Below the pieces are notes generated by a model. That model had not been told where the DNA came from, did no database searches, and was given only the letters and a program-made list of their open reading frames with translations. From the NCBI GenBank assembly GCA_948099385.1, contig CANUEZ040000024.1:19914001-19978000 (forward strand): a stretch of DNA of 64,000 bases, read 5' to 3'. Both the position numbers and the translations under genes were made by a program. The DNA comes from Fasciola hepatica (taxonomy: Eukaryota; Platyhelminthes; Trematoda; Plagiorchiida; Fasciolidae). Below are positions 1-10,706 of this stretch, piece after piece; the stretch's first letter is position 1, and each line of letters begins with the position of its first letter.

Positions 1-478
1 ACGTGGGAAATGTGCTACTTCGATGGGTCAAAATCGGCACAATTTATGGTCACCACACTTTGAGTATTACAACTAATTGCAATCAGTTGGTTGGTTAGCA
101 GATAACTGAAGAAAAACTAGCATTGCTTACGGTTCTAGGTTAACAGAACAGAAAGAACACATTGATATACTCCTTAGAAGTATCATGATGTGCATGCAAT
201 TCGTATAATTTCATTTAATATTTATCCCATGCAACCGATACAAGTTACAAACGCAGAACATGTTCATTCGCACATGGTGCAGACTGGGTGTGGGTGGTTC
301 GACGCGCTCAGATGAAGCTGCGGCTTCCCTCAATACTGTAGGAAGTCATTCCACGGCAGGTAGGATAACAAGACTTGCAGCTCAGCTAATAAGTCCAGAT
401 TCTTGAGCGAGTGAGCATTAATATCTCACTGTGCTTTGAGCGCTAAAGTATTTCCTTGGCACCTTGGGATTGACGGTT
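1..478. other. No gene recognised
   Basis: I see no coding similarity or repeat structure here. The stretch ends where the 3' end of the family-A LINE fragment begins, near the TTTCAGAG word at about 480. Confidence 0.5.
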
Positions 479-960
479 TTAATTTCAGAGTAAAATCGGG
501 TTCAATACCGGAAAAAGCAGGGACTCGAAATTTTAACAGGCTGACAGCTAGAACACGACACACACTGAGTTGAGGCAAATGGAACAAGGTTTGACCCATG
601 AAAACTACTGCAGTGAAGCAGAATACAAGCAGGACGAGGAAAAAAAAGCAGCGAATCAAAGACTGGTAGTGCAGTGGAAATGGGACACGTAAGTGGGATT
701 TCGATAGGTGTAAGTGATGAGTGACAGGTATATGCGTTTAAAGTAGGGAAGAGAACACTAATGGTCAAGCATTGTCCAAACTAGCCTTGAACTGTTTGAC
801 AGTGAGAGTGGACACCACTTCTTCCGACAGTTTATCTCGTGCACTAACTACCTTAAAAGAACGAATTAGCCCGGATACTTCACAGTGCGGTTTCTTCAAA
901 TTTGGGTTATGCCCTCCAAGGTCGTGGTTCACGTCCAGTTCAGAGGGGTACATTATTTGT
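479..960 (-). mobile_element. 3'-terminal fragment of a CR1-like LINE (family A)
   Basis: Positions 765-953 on the minus strand encode the last about 60 residues of a LINE ORF2. The end follows the usual post-RT pattern, a basic LKK segment followed by an LSEEVVSTLTV-FKASLD block. Positions 479-764 are the 3' untranslated part. Both portions align with 8,023-8,540 in the same orientation, so the two are copies of one family with the same 3' end. The 5' part is missing, as expected for a 5'-truncated, dead-on-arrival insertion. The family assignment rests on the C-terminal motif and the sister copy. I see no poly-A or clear terminal microsatellite. Confidence 0.6.
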
Positions 961-1987
961 TTCTTTATTTTATTACATGCTTGCGCACGGGTGCATTGGA
1001 AGGGATATACACTCCATAGTTACAAGGGCCCACTGAACTATCAGGGATAATCAGCAACCGAAGAGTGAAGAAATACATAAGGTCCCAACGGGTCAAGTGT
1101 GGTCACGATCCGGACGACAGTGGATTACTGTCTACCACCCTGTTACTGTAGTCCTTCTCGGTTGTTCAAAAATTTCAGTAAAGTTCCCTCATCCGTCTCC
1201 GGTCGAAGGAGAAAAGTCTTAAGTTTACCAACCGTCGATGCACGGTCTCTAGGACTTTTCAATCCCTAACGAGCGGGAGATTCTGTGTCTGCACAGTATT
1301 TCAGATGAGGATGGGCAATGGCTGTATAAAGTGGGACCAAGACCCCGGGGATCTCTGGAATCGATTGCCCTTCGGAATTAACGTGAAGCCTAATGCGCCT
1401 TACTGGCTACGGCGGCATACTGAGTTGACGTCTTAAGGGACTCGTGGATTACTAAACCCAAATCCATCGTTTCTGTAACTGCTCGAATCTTGCGAGGGTT
1501 TATTGGGACAAAGCGCCGCGTGGACGGCGCTTCACTCGATAGAATTTGATTACATTTACCAAAAATTCAGAAGTAGGCCCTAATTTTCCGACCATGTGTG
1601 AAGGTCAAACGTGACACCTGGTGTGCGGTAAATCATTGGTTTGGCTCTGGACCGGGGTGTCAAGTTTCTGGAAGCGAAAATTCCAAGTGAATTTCCCGTT
1701 ACTTCCCAAGTAGCACATGACCCCTCACTGTGCCCATTTTTACTCAAGCCTGGAACCAAAGGATACCCTCCTTGACAGTTTAATATTTAACTACCAACCA
1801 CAATCTGGAGAAAAACGGGAAAAATAGAGGATTTGTGGGAACTCAAGAGGGCAGTGAATATTTTCGGATTTTATTCAGGACAGGATTCTAGGGCGAGATT
1901 AGGCGCGAGCCTAACGTGCGTCTAGATACTTGCATCGGTAGGGTTTGGGGAAACGCCACTGGAGCCTCAAGTTTGAGTTTGGTGTAC
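961..1987. other. No gene recognised
   Basis: No coding similarity, terminal repeat or tandem structure is visible. It may include decayed upstream LINE sequence, but I cannot show this. Confidence 0.45.
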
Positions 1988-2254
<267 letters not shown>

Positions 2255-2499
2255 GGTAAAATATTGTACAGTAGATCACGGTTGCTTTAAAAGCATATGA
2301 TTTCGGATATCTGGACAGATAAACTGTCGAGCGTCGACTTCGTTGATACTTTCATTTGCTCCCCTTCGAGGCTGCCGTGGTGTTAACGTAAATGATACTT
2401 GAGATTTTCTAGGTCCCTAGCGCATTTATTGGATGGATCGCTGTGGTGAATTTGCGAGAAAATGGAAACAAAAGGATTCCTTGTGGCACAGCCTGTTTG
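2255..2499. other. No gene recognised
   Basis: This is spacer between the palindrome and the repeat array. A short word (TCGAGGCTGCCGTG) near 2365 recurs near 10,050. Confidence 0.4.
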
Positions 2500-4440
2500 T
2501 GCCGTCGGTTTCCGACCAGCTTGTTCAGAAGCCATTCTTCCACAGATTGAATGTGAACTGATACGAAGGTAATAGACGACCGAAGCACTGCACATTACTT
2601 TAATGAACATCTTCTTTCAACTCGTTGATTTAAATACACGGAAATGCTCTTTATTATCAAGTTACAGGTCGTAGTATTTCATGTGCCGTGAAATGGGTAA
2701 AATAAAGACCCTTGCAGCGCACCGCCCGTTCGTAACATCGGTTTCTGAACGGTTTCCGGCCGGTTTAGTAGCCATTTTACACGAATCAAAAGGGGATTGA
2801 CGCGAAGGAAAACGACGACCGGAGTAACGTACTTCAATATATTGATTTATTACATGAAAATGCCCTGGAATACCAGGTTATGGGTCGTTCGATTTCATGC
2901 TCTTGAAACTGGTAAAATAAGGACAATTATTGAAATCATGATTTAGGAGATAAAAGTGAGCATGGAAAAGCGTAATTTGGGATAAGTGAAAGTAGAATTT
3001 CACACGATCGACATGAACCACTCGGAAACCCTTCAGAAACCGCTGGAAACCAATCGGTGTAATAGCGCAAACCGTTCGAAAACTGGACAAAAACCGATCG
3101 GCTTCGGAGGGGTTTTCTTACAAGAGTAATGATTATCAATTCATAATAAGCAAGATAAAAGTGACCAAAGGGATGTACGTGGGGGAAAGTGGAGGGAATC
3201 AATGAGGCAAGTCACGTATATTACACAGCTGGCATATACCACTCGAAAACCGACCAACGTTATAGCGTCATTCGCTCGGAAATCGGCCAAAACCCGGTCG
3301 GTTCCAGAGTGGTTTTTGCCACAAGGTGTAAAGTAGAAAGTAAAGCATAAAAACCACTCAACAGCTGAGAAGAAAGTGAAACAGTAGTTGTAACTACAGC
3401 GAAACTGAACTTGTAGGCTGGATGGAAAAGCTAGCTATTAAGGTATTTCCCTGTGCCCGATGGCACCATCTGCAATGTCTGATATACGCTCTTGAACGGC
3501 TCTCAGCTACATAATTCGGCTTATAGTGTTTTGCAGCAGAAGGTTAACATTCTTCTGTCCGATATGATGCATGCAAACTAGAGAAAGCTGAAGCATTGCG
3601 AGGGCGCCACCGAATGTCAAGGATTCTCTTGTAGCACACAGCCTTTTTGAAACATCAGTTTTCGGTTGGTTTGTTAAGTAGCTATTCTACACGGATCAAA
3701 AATGAATTGATACGAAGGAAATCGACGACCGGAGTAATGTGCAATACTCAATTGGCACTTCATTTCAATATATCGGTTTAACTCATCGAAATACCCTGAA
3801 ATGCCTCGTTATAGATTACTCTACTTCATACCCTCGAAATCAACTCCGGTAATAGAAATGAGCATCGTAAAAAGTAATGTGGGAAAAATGGCAGAAATTA
3901 CCGAATCACATCACGTATTTTAAGCGATTGGCACAAACCGCTCGGAAACCGGTCAGATACCACTCAAAGACCAATCGGCGAAATAATAAAAACCGCTCGA
4001 AAGCCGACCGGTTTCGGAGCGGTTTTGCTGCGAAGTATGAACTAACATCCACAATCTGCATAGAAACAGAAAATTAGCATATTTGTGCGAATCCTTGAGG
4101 GGAATGATTATTTCCGAACTTCAACCAAGATTTTATGTTACAGATGTGCTACTGAACTACTCTCAGCTATATACAGGTCTTTCCTAATACTTTACTAATC
4201 GTTTATTATCAACGTTACGCAACGTTCCAGCTAAAATTCGTAGTGCGCAACCACTATGAATATAAACGTAGTAGCTCCACCGACCATTGTCGTGGAAAGT
4301 CAAGGATCGAACTAACATTTACAATCTGAAGGGAAAAGGAAAATTAATTAATTCTTAGAGATTCTTGAGGGAAATGAATGTTTTTGAACTTCAATCAAAA
4401 TCTTGTGACAGATGTGCTGACAAACCACTCTAAACATAAG
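2500..4440. repeat. Array of diverged direct repeats (AACCGCTCGG-type modules)
   Basis: Two modules recur in direct orientation. Module 1 contains a CGGTTTCCGACC-like start and a GAAGG-AA-CGACGACCGGAGTAA-like core. It is seen at about 2500-2600, 2738-2836 and 3652-3772. Module 2 holds paired AACC(A/G)CTCGGAAACC and GATCGG-TTC-GAG-GGTTTT words and is seen at about 3015-3130, 3235-3335 and 3935-4045. A further direct duplication links about 4037-4160 with 4312-4432, sharing GAACTAACAT, CAATCTG and ACAGATGTGCT. The copies are diverged and unevenly spaced, so this is an old complex repeat rather than a fresh satellite. It shows no coding potential. Confidence 0.6.
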
Positions 4441-4613
4441 TCATCAACCCAGTTAAGACTTCCTCTGTATTTACTAGCCATTTTATATTAAGGTCACTCG
4501 TTTCTCCTTAACGTGAGTAACCGCAACCGAATCAAATCCAACTCGCCACTTAGCCAACTGACCTTGACTGAGATTAGCCCAGCGTCGGGCTTGACGTGAA
4601 CAAACAATCACTC

Positions 4614-4644
4614 AGGTCAGGTCCGGTCAGGCCAGGTCAGGTCA
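4614..4644. repeat. Short GGTCA-type tandem repeat
   Basis: CAGGTCAGGTCCGGTCAGGC-type 5-bp units (GGTCA with variants) run for about 30 bp. It is a simple repeat inside otherwise unassigned sequence (4441-4727). Confidence 0.7.
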
Positions 4645-4727
4645 AAGGACATGCGGCTTGGTCAACGAGAGTCCTGATTCTTGCGTGCTTGGGTCTTCGT
4701 GCCCCGTTCGCTTTGACTGCAAAAGTA

Positions 4728-4898
4728 TGGTAACACGCAGGAGCAATGCTCTTCCGACGAGGGTGGCACGTGTGTGATCTGCAAAAGCACAGAAGGAAAA
4801 ACTCCATAATCCGAGGCCCGGTAAAGGTATAAAAGGCACCAACACTTAAATTAAAGAAACAACAAGAATACGGCCTCCGATCTGGCCTTTACAGTGTT
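4728..4898 (-). repeat. LINE family A 5'-end fragment (copy of 7,845-8,009)
   Basis: This stretch aligns in direct orientation with about 7,845-8,009, sharing CACGTGTGTGATCTGCAAAA, CCGAGGCCCGGTA and CTCCGATCTGGCC. At 7.8-8.0 kb the same sequence lies directly upstream (minus strand) of a family-A ORF1, so it is most simply the family's 5' untranslated region. Here it has no LINE body below it, so this copy is cut short after its 5' end. It lies immediately downstream of the truncated copy at 4.93-7.73 kb. Confidence 0.6.
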
Positions 4899-4917
4899 TT
4901 CTTGGCTCCTTGAGGTA

Positions 4918-4943
4918 CAGTTCTGTTCAGTTCAGTTCAGTTC
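4918..4943. repeat. TTCAG pentanucleotide repeat
   Basis: Four to five TTCAG-like units lie in a row next to the end of the truncated family-A LINE. It may be a terminal simple repeat of that insertion. Confidence 0.6.
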
Positions 4944-6300
4944 GCACAGGATAGGTAATGGCCATGCCTAATCAGGCTTCCAGAAGCTATGATGGAGATA
5001 TAGTGTCCGCCGGCGGCTTGATGATGGCTTGATGGATGCCATCTGGGACCGCTGATTTGTGCCTGTTTAATTCCCGTAGGTAACTATGCACACTTTCCTC
5101 TGGGATGTTTAGCTAGCCTAACTGCGCAGGGGGAAGCACTAGAGCCAGATCGACTCGTATCCCTCTGCCCATTCTATTTAGACTACCAAAGCATTCCTCC
5201 AGGGCGTCTGCTTTGCCTTGTCATCAGTGGCAATACCGTGGTCCCTAGCGGACGGTGGACCTATGGCTTTCCTTGTTGAGCCTTTCCACTGCACACAGCT
5301 GTAGAATTTTTCGGCCGCTGTCTTACGCACTGGACCCATCTGAGGTCATATTCCCGCTTGAAAGTTCGCAGAGGGCTCACAGTCTCCTTTCTAAGCTTTG
5401 TATGGCGGCTCCAGGATAGCCCACTGCCAGAAGCTTTGTACAGGTTCCAGCTGCGGTTCCTACGTTTGATGGCCTTGGCTATTGTAGCCTTCCACCACGT
5501 GGGTTTGCCTCCCCCCACTCCTTAGTCTCAAGGGTTTCACGGACAATCAGGGATCCCCTTATGACCTGCAACGCTCCTCAACAGCAGCCCCCTCTATAGT
5601 TTCCCAGGTAAAATCCATCGCCCTATTACGAAGCCTATCTACTTCCATACTACCAAAAAGTCTAACCAGCCTTGAGGTTATCTTGGGTTGTGGCGTGCAT
5701 GGGGCGATTCTGACACCCATGTGGTCACTTCAGCCCATCGTTGCACAGCGATGAAGTCCCGACACATCTTTGAGGACATTCGTTATTGCTATATCAAGCA
5801 AGGATGTGACACATCCAGACCTATGTCTGATATCTTCCCCGAAATTATGGTGCAATGCATTTGCATGAGGGCATTCTAAGTAGGTTCGCTCCTCCGATCC
5901 CGGCACGCAGACCTCAGCCATCCAGTCGATATGCGGAAGACTGGAGTTGCTCACTATGAGGGTCTTTCGTGCTTCCTTAACTACTTCCGTCAAAGTCCTC
6001 GGCAAACAAACATTCTCCTCGTGGTTTGTACTTCGTGCCCTGTGGACACAGACGACCTTGACTTTCTGCCTGGGAGCGTAATCGTAACTGCGCACAACTG
6101 GAAGTTACGGGTTCACACCTTGGTCTGAGACACAAGGTGGTTTGTATCTGACCTAATGAGGGTAGCTACTTCTCCACCAAGGCGACCGTGTTCTCTATCC
6201 TGCCTATAGACTGCAAAACCGTTACTTATTAGTCTCGGCACACTTTCTTCCCTAGAAAGCCATGTTTCCATAACTGCAACTATTGACGCGTTGTGATCCC
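4930..6300 (-). pseudogene. LINE family A ORF2 remnant: endonuclease, linker and start of RT
   Basis: Read on the minus strand, positions 6,300-5,730 encode an APE-type endonuclease in pieces. The catalytic region reads LIVSNSSLPHIDWM where a functional family member has a GDFN-type motif, so active-site residues have been lost. A segment ending near SGLHRCA follows. Positions 5,518-5,261 encode the endonuclease-RT linker, with a WW-A-I-AIKRRNRSW pattern. Positions 5,260-4,960 carry the N-terminal RT block (ESVHSYLRELNRHKSAVPDG). The frame is broken by several stops and shifts and ends before any RT palm motif. In an intact element this protein nicks target DNA and reverse transcribes the LINE RNA. 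This copy cannot. Confidence 0.65.
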
Positions 6301-6307
6301 CAGCGGT

Positions 6308-7720
6308 TTAGGCGAGTTCCCTCCATTTGTTTCTAATACAACACGCGTTACAGTATAGCACAACATTTTTTGCCCCGTCGCTTAGATGTGTCCTATTAGT
6401 TACTCCCGTCTGGTTCTCAGGTGCAACACCTGAGATGATGACAAATTTCTGCATCGATCGTCCCCACTGATGTGCACGAGGCCGACTGACGACCCAGAAT
6501 TTCCGGCGACTCCCAATCCATCTCTGTGGGAGTTGCCATACCATGCAGGCTGACAAGGGGCACGCTGTCCTCCACCTTCGGACAGTACTGCCAATTTTCA
6601 TCTTCCAGCTCGTCCTCAATTACAGCTGTTTCCCACCCAGCTTGCAACTTCTTTACTACCGCAAGGGCCGGGGCCGGAGAGCCGAATGCGGCATCCTGCT
6701 GAACTTGTTGGTTTCTCATCAGCGCTCTGGCTGGTGGAGCAAGGTTACCCCATGGAGCTAGACCCCCAGGCCTTACTCTATACTCGCCTGGCACAATTTG
6801 GTACCTACTCTCATTGGTGTGAGCCTTTAGTGCTTCCCTTTCCAGAAGTCTATCCAAGGTGGCCCCATCAGCGAACTCAACTTGCGCTGGCCTCGCACGA
6901 TGTTCGCCATTGTTCTCAAGCGGCGACTTCCATGTACCCGCTCTGTGCACCCTTCTTAGAGTAGTAGGGTACGGGACACCAGCAATTCGCAGCATTTCGT
7001 GGACCCTTCTCCTGTCTTTTGTCAGCCTGGCTTCCGACTCCCTCGTGAAAGGTTCTTCCAGATTTAGGATCAGCAACCTGCTGCTTGATACCTTGCCCAT
7101 AGACAAGATCTGCCTTTGCAGATCCTTCACTTTGTTTTCCAACACCAGGAGAGCAGATCATCCGCCTTAGCTGGCCCATCCTTCGATATATTACTTTCAC
7201 TCTTCTTTTTGGGCTGCCTTGCCCTTCTGGCCTTCCGCTCAGTCCACTGGCCCTGGTCTTTCTGCTCCAGGGGAGTAGGGGTAGTGACCGCACGGCAAGC
7301 TCTTGGAACTGGCCCACTCGCTCTAATGACTGTCCATTCAGGCATGTCCACTATTTCCGAAAACGACTTCCCGCTGCCTGCTTGCGGTGTTTTGGGGCTT
7401 ATACCTGTGGTACTACTTGGTGGGCTTTGGTCCTACCCTTGGGCCTGCAGCTTAGAGGCCAGGATGGCCGCTTTCTTGCAGGTAGCACACACTCACTCAG
7501 TCCATGGGTTCCGTTTACAAAGGACATGGATTTCCTTTGCTATTCCTGGACACCTTGGGCGAGTCCATCGCTTGCACAGATCGCACTGTGCACTATTTGC
7601 CACAGGTTTTCTGCACTTGGGTGCCAAACACGGTTCAGAAGCACGTGGCATGCTGGAAATCACAAAAAGAAAGGGAAAACAGCCCAAATGCTCCTCAACC
7701 AAACACAAAATAAAAACCCT
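6308..7720 (-). pseudogene. LINE family A ORF1 remnant (zinc finger, coiled coil, RNA-binding-like domain)
   Basis: On the minus strand about 7,720-7,493 encodes a Cys-rich finger with C-x3-C-x6-C spacing and a CDLCKRW core, like the PHD-type fingers at the N-terminus of some CR1 ORF1 proteins. Positions 7,317-7,127 are basic and out of frame with the rest. The longest open piece, 242 residues at 7,145-6,417, starts with a short coiled-coil stretch (LENKVKDLQRQILSM). It continues into an RRM-like region (RLLILNLEEP, then RRVHEMLRIAGVP and ARPAQVEFADG). ORF1 proteins bind LINE RNA. At least one frameshift separates the finger from the RRM-like part. It lies just upstream of the ORF2 remnant, as expected for a bicistronic LINE. 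Confidence 0.6.
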
Positions 7721-8022
7721 GACACTTACAGGTACAGCCTTTTAATACAAAAGATTAGAAAACTCCAAGCGGGAATAGATCGCTTCACGGAAACACCGAA
7801 TACCACTCGGCAATACTGCAAGAAGAATAAGCAATATTCTCCGAATAACACGCAGAGGAAATGCTCCTCCGACGGGGGTAGCACGTGTGTGATCTGCAAA
7901 AACCCAAGAGAAGGGAAAACTCCATGAGCCGAGGCCCAGTAAGTATACCAGCAGGCACCAACGCTTACATTAAACGAACAACAAGATGGAGGGCTCCGAT
8001 CTGGCCGTTGCCGTTGACAGAT

Positions 8023-9880
8023 TAAATTTCAGAGCGTAAAAGGAAGCTCACTTCGGGAGACAACAGTGGCTCACGATCGAAACAGGCTGAAAGCTAAAAA
8101 GCAGCGTGAAGACACACTTAGTTAGACGAGCGGAACATGTTCTGGCACAAAAAACTGGTCGGGGTGAAGAATACGACATTCATGAAGAGAAACAGAAGAA
8201 ATATATGAATACACGTGGAGGCAAGAGTTAAAGGCAGTTGAAGGGACAGAATTCGGATGTATGAGAGGAATTGCAGTAGGTTCACATGAAAGCAGAAGTA
8301 GGTGATTTGAGTTTCAGAGAATATCAGGGAACGCCGATGGTCAAACCTTGAAGAAACCCGTCCAGAACATTATGAGAGCGTGTGAGGGCACTAACTCTTT
8401 GAAGATTATTCCGCGCAATGAACAGTTTAAAGGGGAGGTGGTTAGCCCAGATACCCCACGGAGATACGGCTTTCTTCAGGTTTAGACTGTGCCCTTACCC
8501 AGGGCCAGGTTTTCGTCAGTTTCAAGGGGAGATACATTAGCCAACAATGTTTTACTTGGCTCCTTACTTCATCCAGATTATCGACAGACAATTGCAGCTT
8601 AAGGACCGTGCTTTCAAAACTAACCTGTAACCCCCTAGCTGCCTGAAGTTCCTCTTTCGCTTGCTAAGGGTTTCTTCGTGATTCACAGCGTAGACAAACC
8701 GTAACGTGCCATGGTCACTTCTACCGGGTGGTACAGTGATCCTCATGTCCCGCACATCGACTGAACACATGGTTATTACGACATCCGATAAGACAGGCTT
8801 GTTGCCTTTCCTCAAGCCTATGGGCCGGCGAAAAGGCTGGAGAAGTTTCTTTCGTGGATCACAACAGTTAGGCCTTGGCCAAATGAAGACACAGTCATCG
8901 ATCCACATTCCCCGTCTACTTCTGGGGCATTTATATCCCCGACTATTAGAACTTGATCATTCGTCCCAAATGCTTGCGTGAGCAGTCCACAAAGTTTCCA
9001 CTTTCCCCCGCGGTTGCAGAAAGACCGCAGTAGGCGTATACGAAGAGCTCTTCTCTATCGCAAGAAGTGACCGTGGCAGAAACCGCCTGGATGCTGGGTG
9101 TCGTAAAGTAGGCGCCTTGGGTATGCTATAGGCTCTGAGCGACTAGCCATAGTACACCTCCGCCAGCCCTGATATCCTCTCTGTCTAGCCCATAGCTGGG
9201 GTAACTCGACGAGCGAAGTGGTTCTGTGTTAGCTTAGTCGCTTAACCATATTTCTCAGAGCGCGGTGCAATCCTTTTCAGTGGCCTCCACTTGGAGTTCC
9301 CTCAGCATGCTGTCAACACAATGGCGGTTACTGTAAGGTGTCGACAGACTCCTCTGCCCTTCTGGGCAGCTTCTCTTACTGGAGCTTCTGCGACTGAGCT
9401 ACAGGCTCGACTGCTGCCCTCGGTTTTGGCACCGAGGTTAACGGACGAACAAGGGAGGGACTGTGACTTTTCATAAGGCTGCCCGCGGGAGCTCCCCCCG
9501 GATTACCCGAATCCACTCTGTGGTGGCTTTCTGTGGGGCACTCTGTTGAGGACCGACATTCGGATCACACCCTGCCCGATGAAATACTGGGGACTTTTGA
9601 TGCGCGGGTGACAGCCATTTCTCGACTGTCCGACATAGACATCCTGCCTGTTGTGCTGGGCCTACGAAGCTGTACTTACGCTCAGCAGCTTTATCCGACT
9701 CAGTCCGAATGCGTCTACGAGAGGGTGGGCCGATTTTCTCAGCTGCTGCCAGGAAAAGATTGCATTATACGGAGTCCTGGGAAAAATTTGTATCCAGCTT
9801 CTGGCACCCGAGGCTCCAGAACTCCTCACCTCCTGCACCGCATGGACGGAGCGTAGCACTCTTTCCAGTGGTCACGACAA
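8023..9880 (-). mobile_element. CR1-like LINE, family A, with RT deleted internally
   Basis: Positions 8,023-8,370 match the 3' untranslated region at 479-764. Positions 8,380-8,540 encode a decayed ORF2 C-terminus (ARNNLQRVSALT-like) that aligns with 765-953. Directly upstream on the minus strand, about 8,600-9,260 encodes the endonuclease. It has a PPGRSDH-TLRF end (8,640-8,770, the SDH catalytic His motif) and a VGDINAPEVD catalytic segment near 8,900-8,960. The whole RT between the endonuclease and the C-terminus is absent. Positions 9,260-9,880 probably hold decayed ORF1 sequence, but I cannot align it with confidence. Confidence 0.55.
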
Positions 9881-10290
9881 TGCCGTAGGTTTATAACCGT
9901 CTGACCGTTCCATTCCTTCTCCCTCAAAGAAAAATTCCCCGGAGGTACTGCAGCTATCCCCATGCCCCGCTCATTGATGGGGCAAGGTAGAACGACGTGC
10001 TGCTTTTGTCGAAGGCGAAACCTCGACGGTTAAATTTTTCCGTTCTCGAGGCTGCCGTGATAGTTTTTGCATGGATGACACTGAAAACGTTCTGCTATTC
10101 TACTGCACTCACAGGCCCAACTTGGGGGAAGTCGTGGATAGCTCACACGGCGGGAAGTAAAAACGAATAGAGAAGAAGGGAAACGAGAAAGAGAAGTTCA
10201 GAGAATTGAGGATTGCCTAGAAGTGGTCTCAGTGAAAGTAAAACTGTGCGAACTTAAGACGTCGGGTGTATGAAACTTCACCGCACTCGG
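9881..10290. other. No gene recognised; left flank of the outer BEL/Pao element
   Basis: No coding signal is seen. The last five bases (CTCGG, 10,286-10,290) form the left copy of a near-matching 5-bp target duplication, with CTAGG at 37,024-37,028. Confidence 0.5.
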
Positions 10291-10665
10291 TGTGACAACC
10301 GGTCGTGGAAAATCCCCCTTTAACCCTCGCGATTCAGTGTTTTTCCCAACATCACTCATTTGCATACACTATTGACTTGTCTTTACGAACTGGTTGTTTC
10401 TATGGGCCAATTGTTATTTGTTCGCGCCCAGAGCGCTACTTTGACACATCCTTGTTCAGGACCTGCGTGAAGTACGTGCTGTTTGCCCACACGCTGCTAC
10501 TCGGTTTCTCGTCTTTGAGTCCCTGTGATAGTACTATTGGGGTTTGTAATTTTTGATGTCATTGTTCATGTAATAATCTAGTATCGTAGAATATCACGGA
10601 TAATCGTCTTTTGATTTCGGGATCCGTTGCGAATTTGGCTACGCATTGCTCAAACGCTCGTTACA
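10291..10665 (+). repeat. 5' LTR of the outer BEL/Pao element
   Basis: This is a 375-bp LTR that starts TGTGACAACCGG and ends CGCTCGTTACA. It matches the outer 3' LTR (31,286-31,638 plus 37,001-37,023) with only a handful of differences, and also the two inner-element LTRs in reverse orientation. It should carry promoter and polyadenylation signals, but I did not identify a definite TATA box or signal. A candidate primer-binding region (TTTGGAACGAGG) lies about 16 bp inside, at about 10,682. The matching tRNA is not certain. Confidence 0.9.
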
Positions 10666-10706
10666 ATACTCAATATATCAATTTGGAACGAGGAAAAACA
10701 CGCAAA

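Larger units (their letters stand above)
4930..8009 (-). mobile_element. CR1-like LINE, family A, truncated within RT
   Basis: The order on the minus strand is 5' untranslated region (about 8,009-7,730), ORF1 (7,720-6,308) and ORF2 endonuclease to early RT (6,300-4,930). The 3' half is missing. The 5' boundary matches that of the fragment at 4,728-4,898, which argues that this is the true 5' end. Its 5' end lies only about 14 bp from the 3' end of the next family-A copy (8,023). Confidence 0.6.

Noticed and set aside
2500..4440. Regularly spaced repeats considered as a CRISPR array
   Set aside because: Unit lengths and spacing vary, units are diverged, and the context is eukaryotic.
7116..7927. 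Long plus-strand open frames opposite the LINE ORF1
   Set aside because: They are antisense to a recognisable ORF1 and carry no motif of their own.
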